The notes below the pieces were generated by a model that saw only the letters and a program-made list of their open reading frames with translations, was not told the DNA's origin and ran no database searches. A stretch of 64,000 nt of DNA from Pegea sp. RAD2-039 (Eukaryota > Chordata > Thaliacea > Salpida > Salpidae), in assembly GCA_034620365.1 (NCBI GenBank), contig JAQGEQ010000354.1, positions 248,001-312,000 on the forward strand, given 5' to 3'. Below are positions 11,058 to 21,737 of this stretch, in pieces (positions within the stretch are counted from its first letter, which is position 1; every line of letters begins with the position of its first letter). The position numbers and the translations under genes are program-made.

Positions 11058-12147
11058 TCTGTTCTTCAGCAGCTCTCTCGACGATTAGGATGTTTCCACC
11101 AATGAATTGCAACTAGGATCTTACTAAAAGAATCCATAAACGATAGAGCCAGGCAGTCTCACAAAATACCTCATTTTTGTATAATTAAATAATTTTTTTG
11201 TTTATTGCCTTTCTCCACCAATTTGAATTGTGAAAATCTTTTAGTATGATCTTCTTTTTATGTTTCAGAACTCGGAAACATTTCTTTTCTTCTACTTGAA
11301 CCCCTGTTGATACGATGTTGTAGAAGCTATTGTAGTTTATTTATCTTCTTTCTCCTTTTAACCGGTTTCATTATTTTTCATTTTTGCTTAATCTTCCTAA
11401 GTTGTTATCTATATTTTTACTTCCTCAAAATTCTTTCTATTGAGTTCCAAAATTGAAAGATTATTTGGTTTGTAGCCTTTTTGGTATGCATATGTAAATG
11501 TGATTTCAAATTTTGTACTTGAGCTTTGCGAATTACATTCTGTAGGCTGGCTATTGATATAAGCCGCCTTTTTACAATAAAACAAAGCTTTCTTAAAGAG
11601 TTATTTTGATTACATTTGAGATGCTGCAAAAATTGACAGTGCTTTGCGACTAAAAATACCCTAAACACAAATGTTGAAATGTTTGTATAAATTAAAGTTA
11701 TGAAAAGTAACTATCAAAACTTTTATGCAAAGTTTTTTCAAAATTGAAACACATAAAACAACCTATTAAAACTTATTAAAGCTTGAAAAATTAACACAAA
11801 AATTATAAAAGTTCTTAAGGACCAATTAAATGTCAAATAATTGTATTTAAGTGATTCAACTAGCTCTGTAGATTTAAAGTGTTTAATTTTAACAGGAAAA
11901 TGTGATTTGTAGCTTCTTGAAGAGAATTACTTTCATGAGATATCAGAGAAGCTTTTAATCATTTTACAATCACCAACATTCTACACATTTTTAAACTTTG
12001 GAAACCTAACTCTCACTTAATAGAATAGAACTTATTCAGGCATAACAAAGATGACATCATCAACAAAAAAAGATTATATATGAGAAGTTATCTCAAATTG
12101 TATGAAACTTACAATTCTACTAATCGTACAAAGTATCAATTGTGAAA
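11058..12147. other. Spacer containing a dispersed-repeat copy
   Basis: No gene recognised. The stretch 11551-11610 is one copy of a dispersed repeat (listed separately). The 83-codon minus frame at 11417-11668 overlaps that repeat and has no coding character. Confidence 0.4.
11551..11610. repeat. Dispersed repeat, copy A
   Basis: Shares the core AGCCGCCT-TTACAATAAAA-A-AGCTTTCTTAAAGA and flanking bases (ctattgatata / ctgttggtatt) with 30031-30090. Outside ~60 bases the similarity is patchy. Probably a fragment of an interspersed element; class unknown. Confidence 0.6.
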
Positions 12148-13334
12148 ATGAGCAGTACAAGAAGTATTAGAGTGGTGAACGAGGCAGCGAAAGGAAGACG
12201 ACAAGAAAGAAATGAAAGACTAAAGGTTAAGATTATACCGCTGGAAAAAGTTATTGAAACACAAATTTTGAGATATTTGGATGAAGTTACAACACTTCAG
12301 AACGATCTAAAAATAAAAGATGAGAAATTTGAACAGGTTTTAAATTAACTTTACAAATAGTTCACATCCTTTTAGATAATAATTTTTATAAATTAATTAA
12401 TAATATCTCAGCTTCTAAAATAAACTTCTTGTTTTAAAGGAAAAAAGAAAGCTACAACAACTACATGATGAAGAAATTAAAAAAAGTGAAACCAAAATTG
12501 AACTATTTCAAGCTCAAGTTAAAGATATCAAGAATTGTCTTAGAAACATAATGGTGAACCCAACTACTTTTTGTAAAGTCAAATGTTTCTGTAAAATATT
12601 ATTGCATTTGATTACTAAATAATATTAAACAACTTTATTATTAAAGTTTTTAACAACAAAATGATAAGAATTGTAGATTGAACTAAACGAATTTAAAATT
12701 AAGATCCTGCTTGAAATGAAAATGGTAGAGAGCTCGTTGAAGCTGAAAACTAAGGAGCTCATTGAAAAGAAGGATTTGTGTGAGATAAAAGGATGATACC
12801 TGACATTAGAGGAATATAATTTTGTTTGAAATGACAGAAGTTGGAAAAGAAAATAGAAAGAAAAGAAGATGAAAGTCTAGGAGAGAAAAGTGAACTAAAA
12901 AAATATGCGAAAGAAGCACTTGAAATATTGAATCTTCGAAATAGTGTGAGTTTGATAAATTAACAAATAGATTACAAGAAGATGCAATAGTTTGATTTGT
13001 AATTATGATGATATTCAAACAGGAATTATCGGTTATGAATGACAATTACAATAAAGAAAAAGAAAAAAATAAAGTTTTGGAAGTGAAAAATAACCAACTG
13101 AAAATATATGTAGAAGAAGTGACAAAAAAGAAAGGGAACTTGTACAAAAAATGTAAAAGTTTAATTGAGGAAAACGCTCAACTAAAAGAAAAGTTAAAAT
13201 CATTGCAGGTAAGATCAGTTTTCTGATATATTAATTAATCTAGTCTAGAAACTGACTAATGATTTTAGGAAAAGAAAAAAAGGAAAAACATTTTTCGTTC
13301 TTGTTTTGGATTGAGAAACTTGTTTAAAAAATAG
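12148..13334 (+). CDS. Unrecognised coiled-coil protein, about 6 exons
   Basis: ATG 12148 starts exon 1 (12148-12336), followed by exons 12440-12553, from 12677, 12838-12945, 13023-13208 and 13269-13334 (TAG). Exon boundaries agree in phase 0 except the end of exon 3. There the clean donor in phase is GTAGAG at 12725, yet coding-like sequence (VESSLKLKTKELIEKK) continues to ~12780, so that exon may be longer. The product is about 210-230 residues of Lys/Glu-rich heptad coiled coil, with a basic N-terminus (R-V-V-N-E-A-A-K-G-R-R) and a basic, hydrophobic C-terminus (NIFRSCFGLRNLFKK). No family recognised; it follows the golgin gene on the same strand but shows no GRIP domain. Confidence 0.6.
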
Positions 13335-13932
13335 TGGAAATAGATTAATTTTAAAGGAGAGAAACAAAAAAATATATGTTTTGTGTTTATTTATGTTCAC
13401 TGTTAAATGAAAATAAATGTATGGATCAAAATGTTGAGTTTGTTTTCTAGCATCTTATACCTAAGCTTGAGCTTAAAATAGAATTATTTTTATCATCTGG
13501 CCTCCTTAGTTGACAAAAGCCCATGTATATTTGGTCAACCATGATTTGTATAATCTTATTTTATGTAAATTTTAACAACCTTTTAGCTGTAATTTGTATA
13601 GTTTTATAGAAAATTGTTGTAAGGTAGTCTTATGATTTGAAATCTGAATTTTTAACATATGTTTAATTTATTTATTCAGATTCAGGTATCATTTATGCTT
13701 TTTACAGGCAACCTTTATTTTTTCATAACTTTTTTAAAATTTGTGCCAGTATAATAAACCTGTAAATGATGCTGCTCCACTGAAATTAAAAAAAAATCAT
13801 GTAATTGATGGCTGTAAAAATTGGTTAAAATGTTGTATAACTATAAGTGATTGTGGCAAAGACAAAGTAAAACACAGTGAGATGCAAACAAAGCAAAAGA
13901 CGGTCAATAAAAAAAAATGATTGTGAAAAAAA
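13335..13932. other. Intergenic, no gene seen
   Basis: 3' region of the coiled-coil gene (an AATAAA lies at ~13411) followed by AT-rich sequence without recognisable features. Confidence 0.4.
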
Positions 13933-14020
13933 TGCTCCAGGTGAGGCTCGAACTCACAACCTCCGCATGACCCATACTGTCTTATAAGTACGGCGCGCTA
14001 ACCGATTGCGCCACTGGAGC
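13933..14020 (-). tRNA. tRNA-Ile (anticodon UAU) with 14-nt intron
   Basis: The minus strand folds as a complete tRNA: acceptor GCTCCAG/CTGGAGC, D arm GCGC..GCGC, anticodon stem CCGTA/TGCGG around loop CTTATAA (anticodon UAU), and T arm TGTGAGTTCGAGCCTCA. A 14-base insertion (13968-13981) lies at the usual tRNA intron position, directly 3' of the anticodon loop. The mature sequence is nearly the same as the intron-containing metazoan tRNA-Ile-UAU. Discriminator base A. Confidence 0.95.
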
Positions 14021-14228
14021 GGGATTATAGTTGGGAGTTTTGTTGTGCCTTCTCTACATTGTAATGACATGTAGAATATATAGAATAAATTCTTTGAATT
14101 TTCTTCTTAGAACAATAATTGTATTTTAAAGTTCAGAATTGATTTTATCCAATAAGCTATTAGAGAATGTTTTATAAAACGGTAAAAGTGCAACAGTGAA
14201 TTAACTTAGAAGACATAAATTACATCTT

Positions 14229-14565
14229 AATAAGCCCACTCCAACAGCTACGTTAACCAGATTAAGTTTTTTCTCATACCGCACAATCAGTACATGGAAC
14301 AATCTGCCATCAGAGATTGTCATGTCAAAATCACTTATGGTGTTCAAGAAAAAGCTGAATTGTTATAATATCGCCAACATTGCCATTTCTAAACTGTGAA
14401 TTTTTCTCTTTTACAATACTATGATTCTGTGCAATTCTTCATTGTCATATGCTTTTTCGTTTACACGTCAAATAGATCTAATTTGTGAGAATGTGTGTTA
14501 GCGAGAGGTGCTCTTTTTAGGCACCCTCCTTCACATTTATTGTAATAAATAAATAAATAAATTAA
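14229..14565 (+). mobile_element. 5'-truncated CR1-like LINE, 3' end
   Basis: An open segment (14229-14399) encodes the C-terminal end of a LINE reverse transcriptase ORF: FFSYRTISTWNNLPSEIV followed by SLMVFKKKLN, the usual end of CR1/Jockey-type ORF2. It is followed by a ~85-base 3' UTR (from 14481) shared with 47858-47937 and a terminal (AAAT)n tail, as expected for CR1-type elements, which end in a short tandem repeat rather than poly(A). Confidence 0.85.
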
Positions 14566-16145
14566 ACACAATTTTTTTTCGATTATATTAGCTTTTAGTA
14601 ATTCTTGCTTAAAAAAAGAGTTATTTTTACTTTAAATTCTAAATTTGTTCAAAAATTAATGATGCTGCTTATATTAATAATATAATATTTATTATCTTTC
14701 GTTTTTAGCTCAAACAGTATCTCTGAGCTTAGACCGAAGAATTTAAGTTAAGATTTTTAGTCTCTTTATCTGTTGAGTTTACTCTTCAATAATTGAAAAA
14801 AGTTTTTGAATTTTTTACAAATCATCTTTAATATTTATTTATTTTTTGAAATAATTATTGCAATGTTAAACTTTCTTTTTTTTATACAAACTTTTTAAAA
14901 TGAACTTTTAATTAGCCTACATTGATTAAATGATCTAAAAATATATTAAACCAAATCTTATGAAACAAAAATATTTTTGGAGTATAATGTATACCTTTAT
15001 TATGTGAGCCACCCAGATTTAAAGACTTCATCCAAATTTGTAGACAATTTCTATCTTTCTTTTTGTTAAACAGCCATTTTAGACTTTCAATCTTATTACG
15101 ATCCTTTTATTAAACTAGTATTTACATGTGGAAAATTTTATTTCTATTTCTTAAGTAAATCCCTGAAAGCATTTTACTGATATAAAACATTTCTGTTTCG
15201 AAATTTTTTAAAATTAACTATTTGAGTTTTTTTTTTAATTTTTAATAATTGTATTTTAATATCCTGAAATTTAATCTGGCTTAACTACAACATTTAAATT
15301 TATTTGATTTGTTTAAAAACAAAAAATATGATTAGGGTCTTACTTTTGTTTCATTTTTCAACTTAATTTTATCATTTATTGTTAACAATTATTTTACTCT
15401 TAATATTTCTGTCAAAATTTGATATTTTAGATTATTAAATTTAAAAATAATAAGTTACATTTTTTTCCACTGCTTTATAAGATTAGGATGTTTTTATTTG
15501 TTTATGTTATAACTTTGATTTATTAAAATATTACTAAAAGATAAAAAGTTATTGTAGAGTTTTAATATGTCAAAAAAATGTTAATTTATTTCTATGGTTT
15601 GAATATTTTCACTGAATAAAATATTGTAGTAATTTGTAATTAAAAGGTTTTAAGAGTCCTATTTAAATGTGTTATTAGTTTTAATTATTTTTATCAACAT
15701 GAACTTTTTCATATAAAATTGTTAAAGTTTTCATGAAAACCTTATTTTTTTTAATGTTTTTTATATTTTTGAAATTCGTCAAACTTCTTGTAATTCTTTT
15801 AAATAATCTGTATTCAATAACATGATGGTTTTTAGTAAATCTAGCTACTTTTATCACTCAAAGGTATCCATTGTTTTATACTTTAACACTATTTTGATTT
15901 TTAACGTTATGTTGATATGGTTTAAATATAACTATAACAATATATAATATAGTGATAGTAATTTGTTGCTTATTTTTTGGGGTTTTATTTTTGTACAAAA
16001 TTATTTTAATTAATTGCTTTATTCGTTCTAAAAGAAACAATTTATAGTGAATCACTTTTGAAACTTACAACCAAAGTTATGTTTTTTTACTAATTATTTT
16101 TATGTTGATATCTGCAGTTAGGTATTGACAAGTTAAATTGTCAAA
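14566..16145. other. AT-rich intergenic, no gene seen
   Basis: Very AT-rich with no open frame of note. A TCTGCAG acceptor-like site at ~16118 lies 28 bases before the MRPL47 ATG and could be a trans-splice or 5' UTR splice site. Confidence 0.4.
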
Positions 16146-16979
16146 ATGTTTACAAAAATATTTACAATATTAAGTTTTAGACCAAGTCTTATCAAGATGA
16201 GTTCAGTTCTCACTAGACCTCAAAACTTATTTTTGAAAACCTCATCAACTTGTCTACATTATTCTTCAAGACATCAAGGTCTGAATGAGTTCTTTGATGA
16301 TCCTGAGAACTTTGGTAAGAATGACATCACAACTGGCTGTGCTTGGACTAAAGATTTGCTTCGCCGAAAAAGTGCAGTTGATTTACATAAATTGTGGTTT
16401 GTGTTGTTGAAGGAAAGAAACATGTTAATTACACAAGAATATTATTGTATGGATCATGATGAACCTATTCAAGGTCCTGATCGACTTGATAAAGTTGCTG
16501 AATCAATGAGTAACTTGAGAGATGTAATAGATGAAAGACAATCCGCTAAAAATGTGTTGTTGTATGGAAGAGCTGATAAAGAAGGTGGTGAATATAGAAA
16601 AAATACTTTTGGATTTGTTTATTATTATAAAAATAAGGAGCATTTGCTGCCAAAAGAAATGAAAAGTAAGCAATTAGGTGATGAACCAGCTGAAATTGCA
16701 AAATTTCATTCAGAAATTGAAGAAATGCAATTGAGAATGTATGAAAAGAGACAGCGAAATATAAAGGGTCTTAATCATACTATTAATTTAGCTTACAAAC
16801 AAGTAAGACGAGCAAACCCTGATCTACCCAGAAATGCCCCACAATGGTGGAGAAAAAGGTTCCATTGTCAGTGGAAATATGGAATGTTCCCTAAAACCAG
16901 GGTATTATTCAACAGAAAAGGTTTTGATGATAGACGTCAGTTTTACAAACGCAGTAAACCTGAATTTGATCGAGTTTAA
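16146..16979 (+). CDS. MRPL47: Mitochondrial large-subunit ribosomal protein L47 (uL29m)
   Basis: Nuclear-encoded component of the mitochondrial 39S subunit. The 277-residue frame begins with a basic, Ser/Phe-rich leader fitting a mitochondrial presequence. The conserved block follows: GLNEFFDDPENFG near 46, then GCAWT..LLR.KS..DLHKLWFVLLKERNML near 64-94 and DRLDKVAESM.NL near 112. This is the MRP-L47 (L29-like) domain. The C-terminal part with RRANPD and WWRKRFH is less familiar. Single exon. A second ATG at residue 18 is possible. TRMT10 starts 149 bases downstream on the same strand. Confidence 0.93.
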   Translation: MFTKIFTILSFRPSLIKMSSVLTRPQNLFLKTSSTCLHYSSRHQGLNEFFDDPENFGKNDITTGCAWTKDLLRRKSAVDLHKLWFVLLKERNMLITQEYYCMDHDEPIQGPDRLDKVAESMSNLRDVIDERQSAKNVLLYGRADKEGGEYRKNTFGFVYYYKNKEHLLPKEMKSKQLGDEPAEIAKFHSEIEEMQLRMYEKRQRNIKGLNHTINLAYKQVRRANPDLPRNAPQWWRKRFHCQWKYGMFPKTRVLFNRKGFDDRRQFYKRSKPEFDRV

Positions 16980-17128
16980 TTTGTACAAAACAAACATTTT
17001 CAATGATTATTTGTTGAATTTCTTCTATTCATTTAAACTATTTACATGTTATTAGTCATAGTCATTGATATTTTTAGCTAATTTCAATTTTCTTGTTAGA
17101 TTTGAGGTGAATAAAAATTAGGTTTAAA

Positions 17129-18611
17129 ATGGGGGAACAAAAAGATGAACCTAAATCAGAGGAACCTAAATCAGAAGAACCTAAATCAGAAGAACCTAAA
17201 TCAGAAGAACCTAAATCAAAGGAACCTAAATCAGAAGAACATAAATCAGAGGAACATAAATCAGAGGAACCTAAATCAGAAGAAAATTCTTCTTTTAGAC
17301 ATAAATATGGAGGTGATAATAAACAAATATTTTATAATTTTTATATTTTTGAAGATAATCTTAAATAAATTTCGAAAAAAACTTTAATTTGTCAAATTAA
17401 AATTTCTTGTAGAATTATCAGTAGAAGAACTGCTTGCTCTGTTGGAAGATTCGTCAATCTCTAAAAATCAAAAAAAAAAGATTAAAAAGGAGTTGGATTG
17501 GATCAATTCTGCTGATGAGCGACGGTTGGTCTACTGATGTTAGTTGAGGTTGCCAAGTTTGTTGATAAATTCCTTGTGACTCAGAGCAAGAAGGAAAAAA
17601 CGCAAATTAGAGATGAAAGAGAAGAAGCGCGAGCTGTTTGCAAATGCTGAAGGTCCAATGATGAAGAAGAAACGATTGAATAAAGTGAAGAGTGATGAGG
17701 ATTTTGATCGTCATGTTCACATTGGAATTGATTGTAGTTTTGATGATTTAATGACAAATAAAGACATTAGAAAGTTAGCTGGACAAATTAGTTGGTGTTA
17801 TAAGATCAATAGAAGATGTGATGATCCTGTACAGGTGTGAGGTTTGCTACATTTACATTAGAAAGTCTTGTAAACGTTGTCATCAATACTAAATCGATAA
17901 TCTGCTATTAATAGGTTGATGTTTTTGTATAAAACCCTCAAAATAGTGATTAGTTTAATTTAAATCATATAATTTATTTTATCACGTGATCAAGTGTATC
18001 TATAAGATAAATATATTTTCTTCCTTTAGTATCATATCTTCGGTATGAGTGAAAGAATTAGTAAATTTCTGGACCCTTCGTTTAAAAGATGGGATCTTCA
18101 TCTAGATCCTTATCTTTCAAAGTTTTCTCTTCCAGCACAAAAGATTGTTTATCTTGTTGCTGAATCAGATAACATTCTAGAAGAAGTTCAAACTGATACA
18201 ATGTATGTCATTGGAGGATTAGTTGATCATAACCATCATAAGGTCTCTACATCATCAACATCACTTTTACAAATTCAATTTTGTCTTTTAACAGGGAAAA
18301 TGTTTTGAAATCGCTTCAAAATTTGGATATAGAACAGCGCGCTTACCTTTAACTGAAAATGTTGATATGAGCACCAGGCGTGTTCTAACTGTTAATCATG
18401 GTAACTTGTTTGTTTTTATTCAAATTAACTTCTTCTTTTTTTGCTTTTTATTTCAGTTTTTGAGCTTTTATTGGCTAGTCGGGAATTAAAGGATTGGAAA
18501 AAGGCAATTTTAAAAGTTTTGCCTCAGAAAAAAATTGATGCGATTAAAAATGATACAAGCTCTCTCAAAAAAGCAGAAAATGAATTAAAAAAAGAGCTGA
18601 CCAAAAAATAA
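17129..18611 (+). CDS. TRMT10A: tRNA (guanine-N1)-methyltransferase, TRMT10 family
   Basis: SPOUT-fold enzyme methylating N1 of G9 in cytosolic tRNAs with S-adenosylmethionine. Exons 17129-17312, 17413-17524, 17585-17834, 18030-18242, 18295-18400 and 18457-18611 join in one frame (339 residues). The N-terminus is a run of E-P-K-S-E repeats, then LSVEELLALLEDSSISKNQ, a basic helix (ARRKKRKLEMKEKK), IDCSFDDLM near 140, and the SAM-binding core YVIGGLVDHNHHKG..FEIAS, TARLPL, DMSTRRVLTVNHVFELL and DWKKAILKVLPQ. The GLVDxNxxKG segment with its conserved Asp is intact. The A paralogue (versus B) is the better guess; the mitochondrial C form is less likely without a presequence. Confidence 0.92.
17146..17285 (+). 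repeat. 15-bp coding tandem repeat (EPKSE)n in TRMT10
   Basis: About nine copies of a 15-base unit (cctaaatcagaagaa and variants) code for EPKSE/EHKSE repeats at the N-terminus of the TRMT10 protein. Unit length is divisible by three, so copy-number change would keep the frame. The acidic tail has no counterpart in the catalytic core. Confidence 0.9.
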
Positions 18612-19050
18612 ACAAAATTAAAAATTAGAATATTTCAAATAGACGAATAGAATCCAGTTGAAATAAGATTTTTTTAAATATTAGAAGTTATTATCAGACA
18701 TATTCAACTAAATCAGCTTGACAACATCAAGCTTGTATTTATTTAATTTGTTTAGAAAAATATCATGTCTTATTTCATTTCTTCTAAACTTACTTTTTTT
18801 CTGTATTCCAATTCGCAATAAAACTAATTTCATTTTTAATAAACAGCAATTTTTCACCTCTGTCTACTGAAAGTTGTTTAATTATTTTAGAATATATAAA
18901 AAGTTAATTAGCAAACAAAATTAAAAACTGCTAAAAATGAAATTTACAAACATATTCACAAATATAGATAAAAGTTTAACAAGATTATAAATATGCAAAA
19001 AATTTGACTTGAGATATCTAAAGATCTATCAGTGAAGAATAAATGAACAG
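18612..19050. other. Intergenic, no gene seen
   Basis: TRMT10 3' region with AATAAA at ~18818 and ~18838, then AT-rich sequence. Upstream exons of the EF-hand gene may lie here, but I could not identify them. Confidence 0.4.
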
Positions 19051-19822
19051 CTTATTTAACTTTAAAAACTGTAGATGAAGATATATTAGCTCTTAAAACA
19101 AAAAAAGTAAACAATGAAGTTTCAAGGATTAATTGGCACAATAGAGTTGATTACCTCGAGGTTCAGTTAGTTGCATTTTATTAGCTGCTTATTCTTTTTC
19201 TATTAGTTGACAGTAGACTTATTTTTTAAAGGAAATTGCTCTTTCTTTTCCTCAATTAAAAATTTCATTTTTGTTTGAAGCAGAAAAATTATTTAAAGAA
19301 TCTGATACAAATCATGATGGAGTAAGTAGATATATGTTTATTCTTACATTTTATTTGTAATTTCTAATTGTGATAATAAAAAAAAATGTTATTATTTAAT
19401 TTGCTAATGAAATATTATATTGGTTGACTTTAATAGTCTTATATTAAATAATTTATTATCATACAATCGTAAAGTAATTGTTTGAATGAAAATATTAGGT
19501 TATCGATATAAAAGAACTAGAACAAGTTCTATTAAAATGTGGAGAGTTTTGAACACCTACTGAAATCAAAAACATTTTAAATGAATTTGACAAAGATCGT
19601 TCAGGAACTATTGATACCATGGAATACCTATCTGTTAGTAATTTACTAGACTAGTTTTCATTGAACTAAAAATTTAGCTGTATGAATAAATATCTGCTAA
19701 TTCATTAAAAATACTAAAATAGTTGATAAATAACTTTTCAGGTTTTAGAAAAAATACAAAATCGAAGAGAAGTAAAAAATATCCCAAAAAAGTTTCTTAG
19801 AGGTTTTTGTTCTATTCAATAA
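19051..19822 (+). pseudogene. EF-hand calcium-binding protein gene with in-frame stop
   Basis: Four exon-like segments join in one phase: 19051-19160, 19232-19321, 19499-19633, 19742-19822 (TAA). They encode NWHNRVDYLE, a helix with the first EF-hand loop split by an intron (DTNHDG / VIDIKELEQVL), and a second loop DKDRSGTIDTMEYL, so both loops keep the D-x-D/N-x-D/S-G-x-I-D-x-x-E pattern. Exon 3 carries a TGA at 19550-19552 between the two hands. Splice sites look intact (gtaagt at 19322, gttagt at 19634). No start codon was found and the first segment has a stop just upstream. Either a recent pseudogene, a base error, or a read-through; I cannot tell which. Protein family beyond EF-hand not recognised. 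Confidence 0.6.
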
Positions 19823-21737
19823 TAATCGTGTCTAGTTCAAGAGCACAAAATAAAAAATTTATTTAGTTTTATTTGCTTTTGCTCTGTAAGAAAAGTACTC
19901 AAGAAGCAACTATAAGTATAAATGCTTGTACAAATTTACTTGATAAATATCTTCAGGTAGTTTATTTGTGACAAAATTATATTGTATAATGATTTTGTGC
20001 TGCAAAATGTAAAATTATTTTAGTCAAATGCTATTTTTCAAAGTACTTATCGGATTATGAATTAAAATGATTTTGTATATATCGTGATGGTAGTTAGAAA
20101 ATTTGCCTAGGATGACATCAAAGATAGAAAAAAATTACTTCACTAACTATTTATTGTAAATCAACCAACTAGCTAACTTTATATTTTTGTAATTTATACC
20201 TAAAGTTAGGTCACAAAAATTTGCATATTGATAACGTCAAAATATTAAAGTTTGTGTTTTCATGTTTGGACCTGAGCTAATACTTAAGAACATTTTTTTA
20301 TTTGAATCTTTCTTAAATTTCATACAAACTAACTTAAGATATTTTCCAAGAATTTGTTAATATTTTCTCTATCAGATAGTATCAGATAAATAGTTTTACA
20401 AGATCTAATATATTTTATAAGTTATATTTGGTTTTGACACTTCAAGAACGATTGAATGAGTCATCTAATTTGTTTATTTATCTAATTACTCTATTTAATA
20501 AGACGTTATTGTTTGGGAATAAAAAGTTTGATATGCATTACCAGCTTAAGTGATTGAAATCTTTACAAACGAAGTTTTACAAATAAATAGTGTGCTTAAT
20601 GGTAGAAAACTGACCTACTTTGTAGAGCATGTACGTATAACGAAGCACCTAGTTAATGACAGTATATATCCTTATCTCGAAGCGAAATAAGTAGTTTATT
20701 TTAGATTAAGTACAGTTTTGAAAATAAACATACTTTGAAGTTTTTAAACTCTTTGTTCTTAACTTTTCAATTAATCTTTTGTTTAACCTTCGATGAAGTG
20801 TATACAATTTTTATAATTTAATGAGGCCTGTACAATTTTCTTCATAGGCAAGATTGTATTTAGCCATTTTTTTCTTTGTTGTTTGCTTTCGAAATTTTCT
20901 CCTTACTATATGGTTTAATCACTCTATTTTCATCAATTCTGTTGTCTCATTTTCCGAAGGTTGAATTAGTAAAAAAAGTTTGTTTTTGTTTATAAAAGTT
21001 TGAATGAATATTTATGGAAAACATATAGAGTGATCTTTTATGTATAAAATAAGAGTTGAAAATAGTTTAAACTTTATACAAGATAATTTGATAAATTTGT
21101 TTTTGAAAATTAATCTTGTTTATATTGATATAATACTTACAATAAACACTTTATTATTAAATCAAACTTTTTTTGCAAACTATTTCTATTAAAAAACTTT
21201 TGAGATAATCTAATAAATGCAATTTTATTTTCATCATTTTATTTCAAAGTTAAACTTCAAATCTGGGTATTATATAACCTGATAAAAAGTTTCATAAACC
21301 TTGTGATATTTTATATTATGATTATTTTTTTTAAAACTTTCCACAAACACCAGTTTAAAACTGGTAATGTTGTCAGTTTATCTGGTTGATATTTCTGTTT
21401 TTTTATTGTGTAAATGATATTACAGATTTTTTTATTTATTTAAAGATTAAACAAATTCAAAAAAAATTAATTATATTTATTTATTTATTATTTATCATTC
21501 ATCTTTTAACTTATTTTTATACTTAGCTTTTAAAATTTATTTAAACTTTAATAATATAGATTTTATATATTTTATTAGATTTTTATTGATTATTATAAGA
21601 CAAAGTATTTATTATAGAAAAAGGCAAGACTTATGTATATAATACTTACATATTTTAGCTGAACTTTTTTTTCTCTAAATTTTTAAACTTATGAAAAATA
21701 AATTTTATGTTTTTAAAGACAAAACTAAACACTAAAA
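19823..21737. other. AT-rich intergenic, no gene seen
   Basis: No convincing frame or RNA gene. It ends with an acceptor-like tttttaaag about 20 bases before the eIF4E3 ATG. Confidence 0.4.

Noticed and set aside
11417-11668. 83-codon minus-strand open frame
   Set aside because: Overlaps the dispersed repeat, has no family similarity I recognise, and shows unbiased AT-rich codon use.
19550-19552. TGA as a selenocysteine codon in the EF-hand gene
   Set aside because: No known selenoprotein family resembles it, and no SECIS-like structure was recognised downstream.
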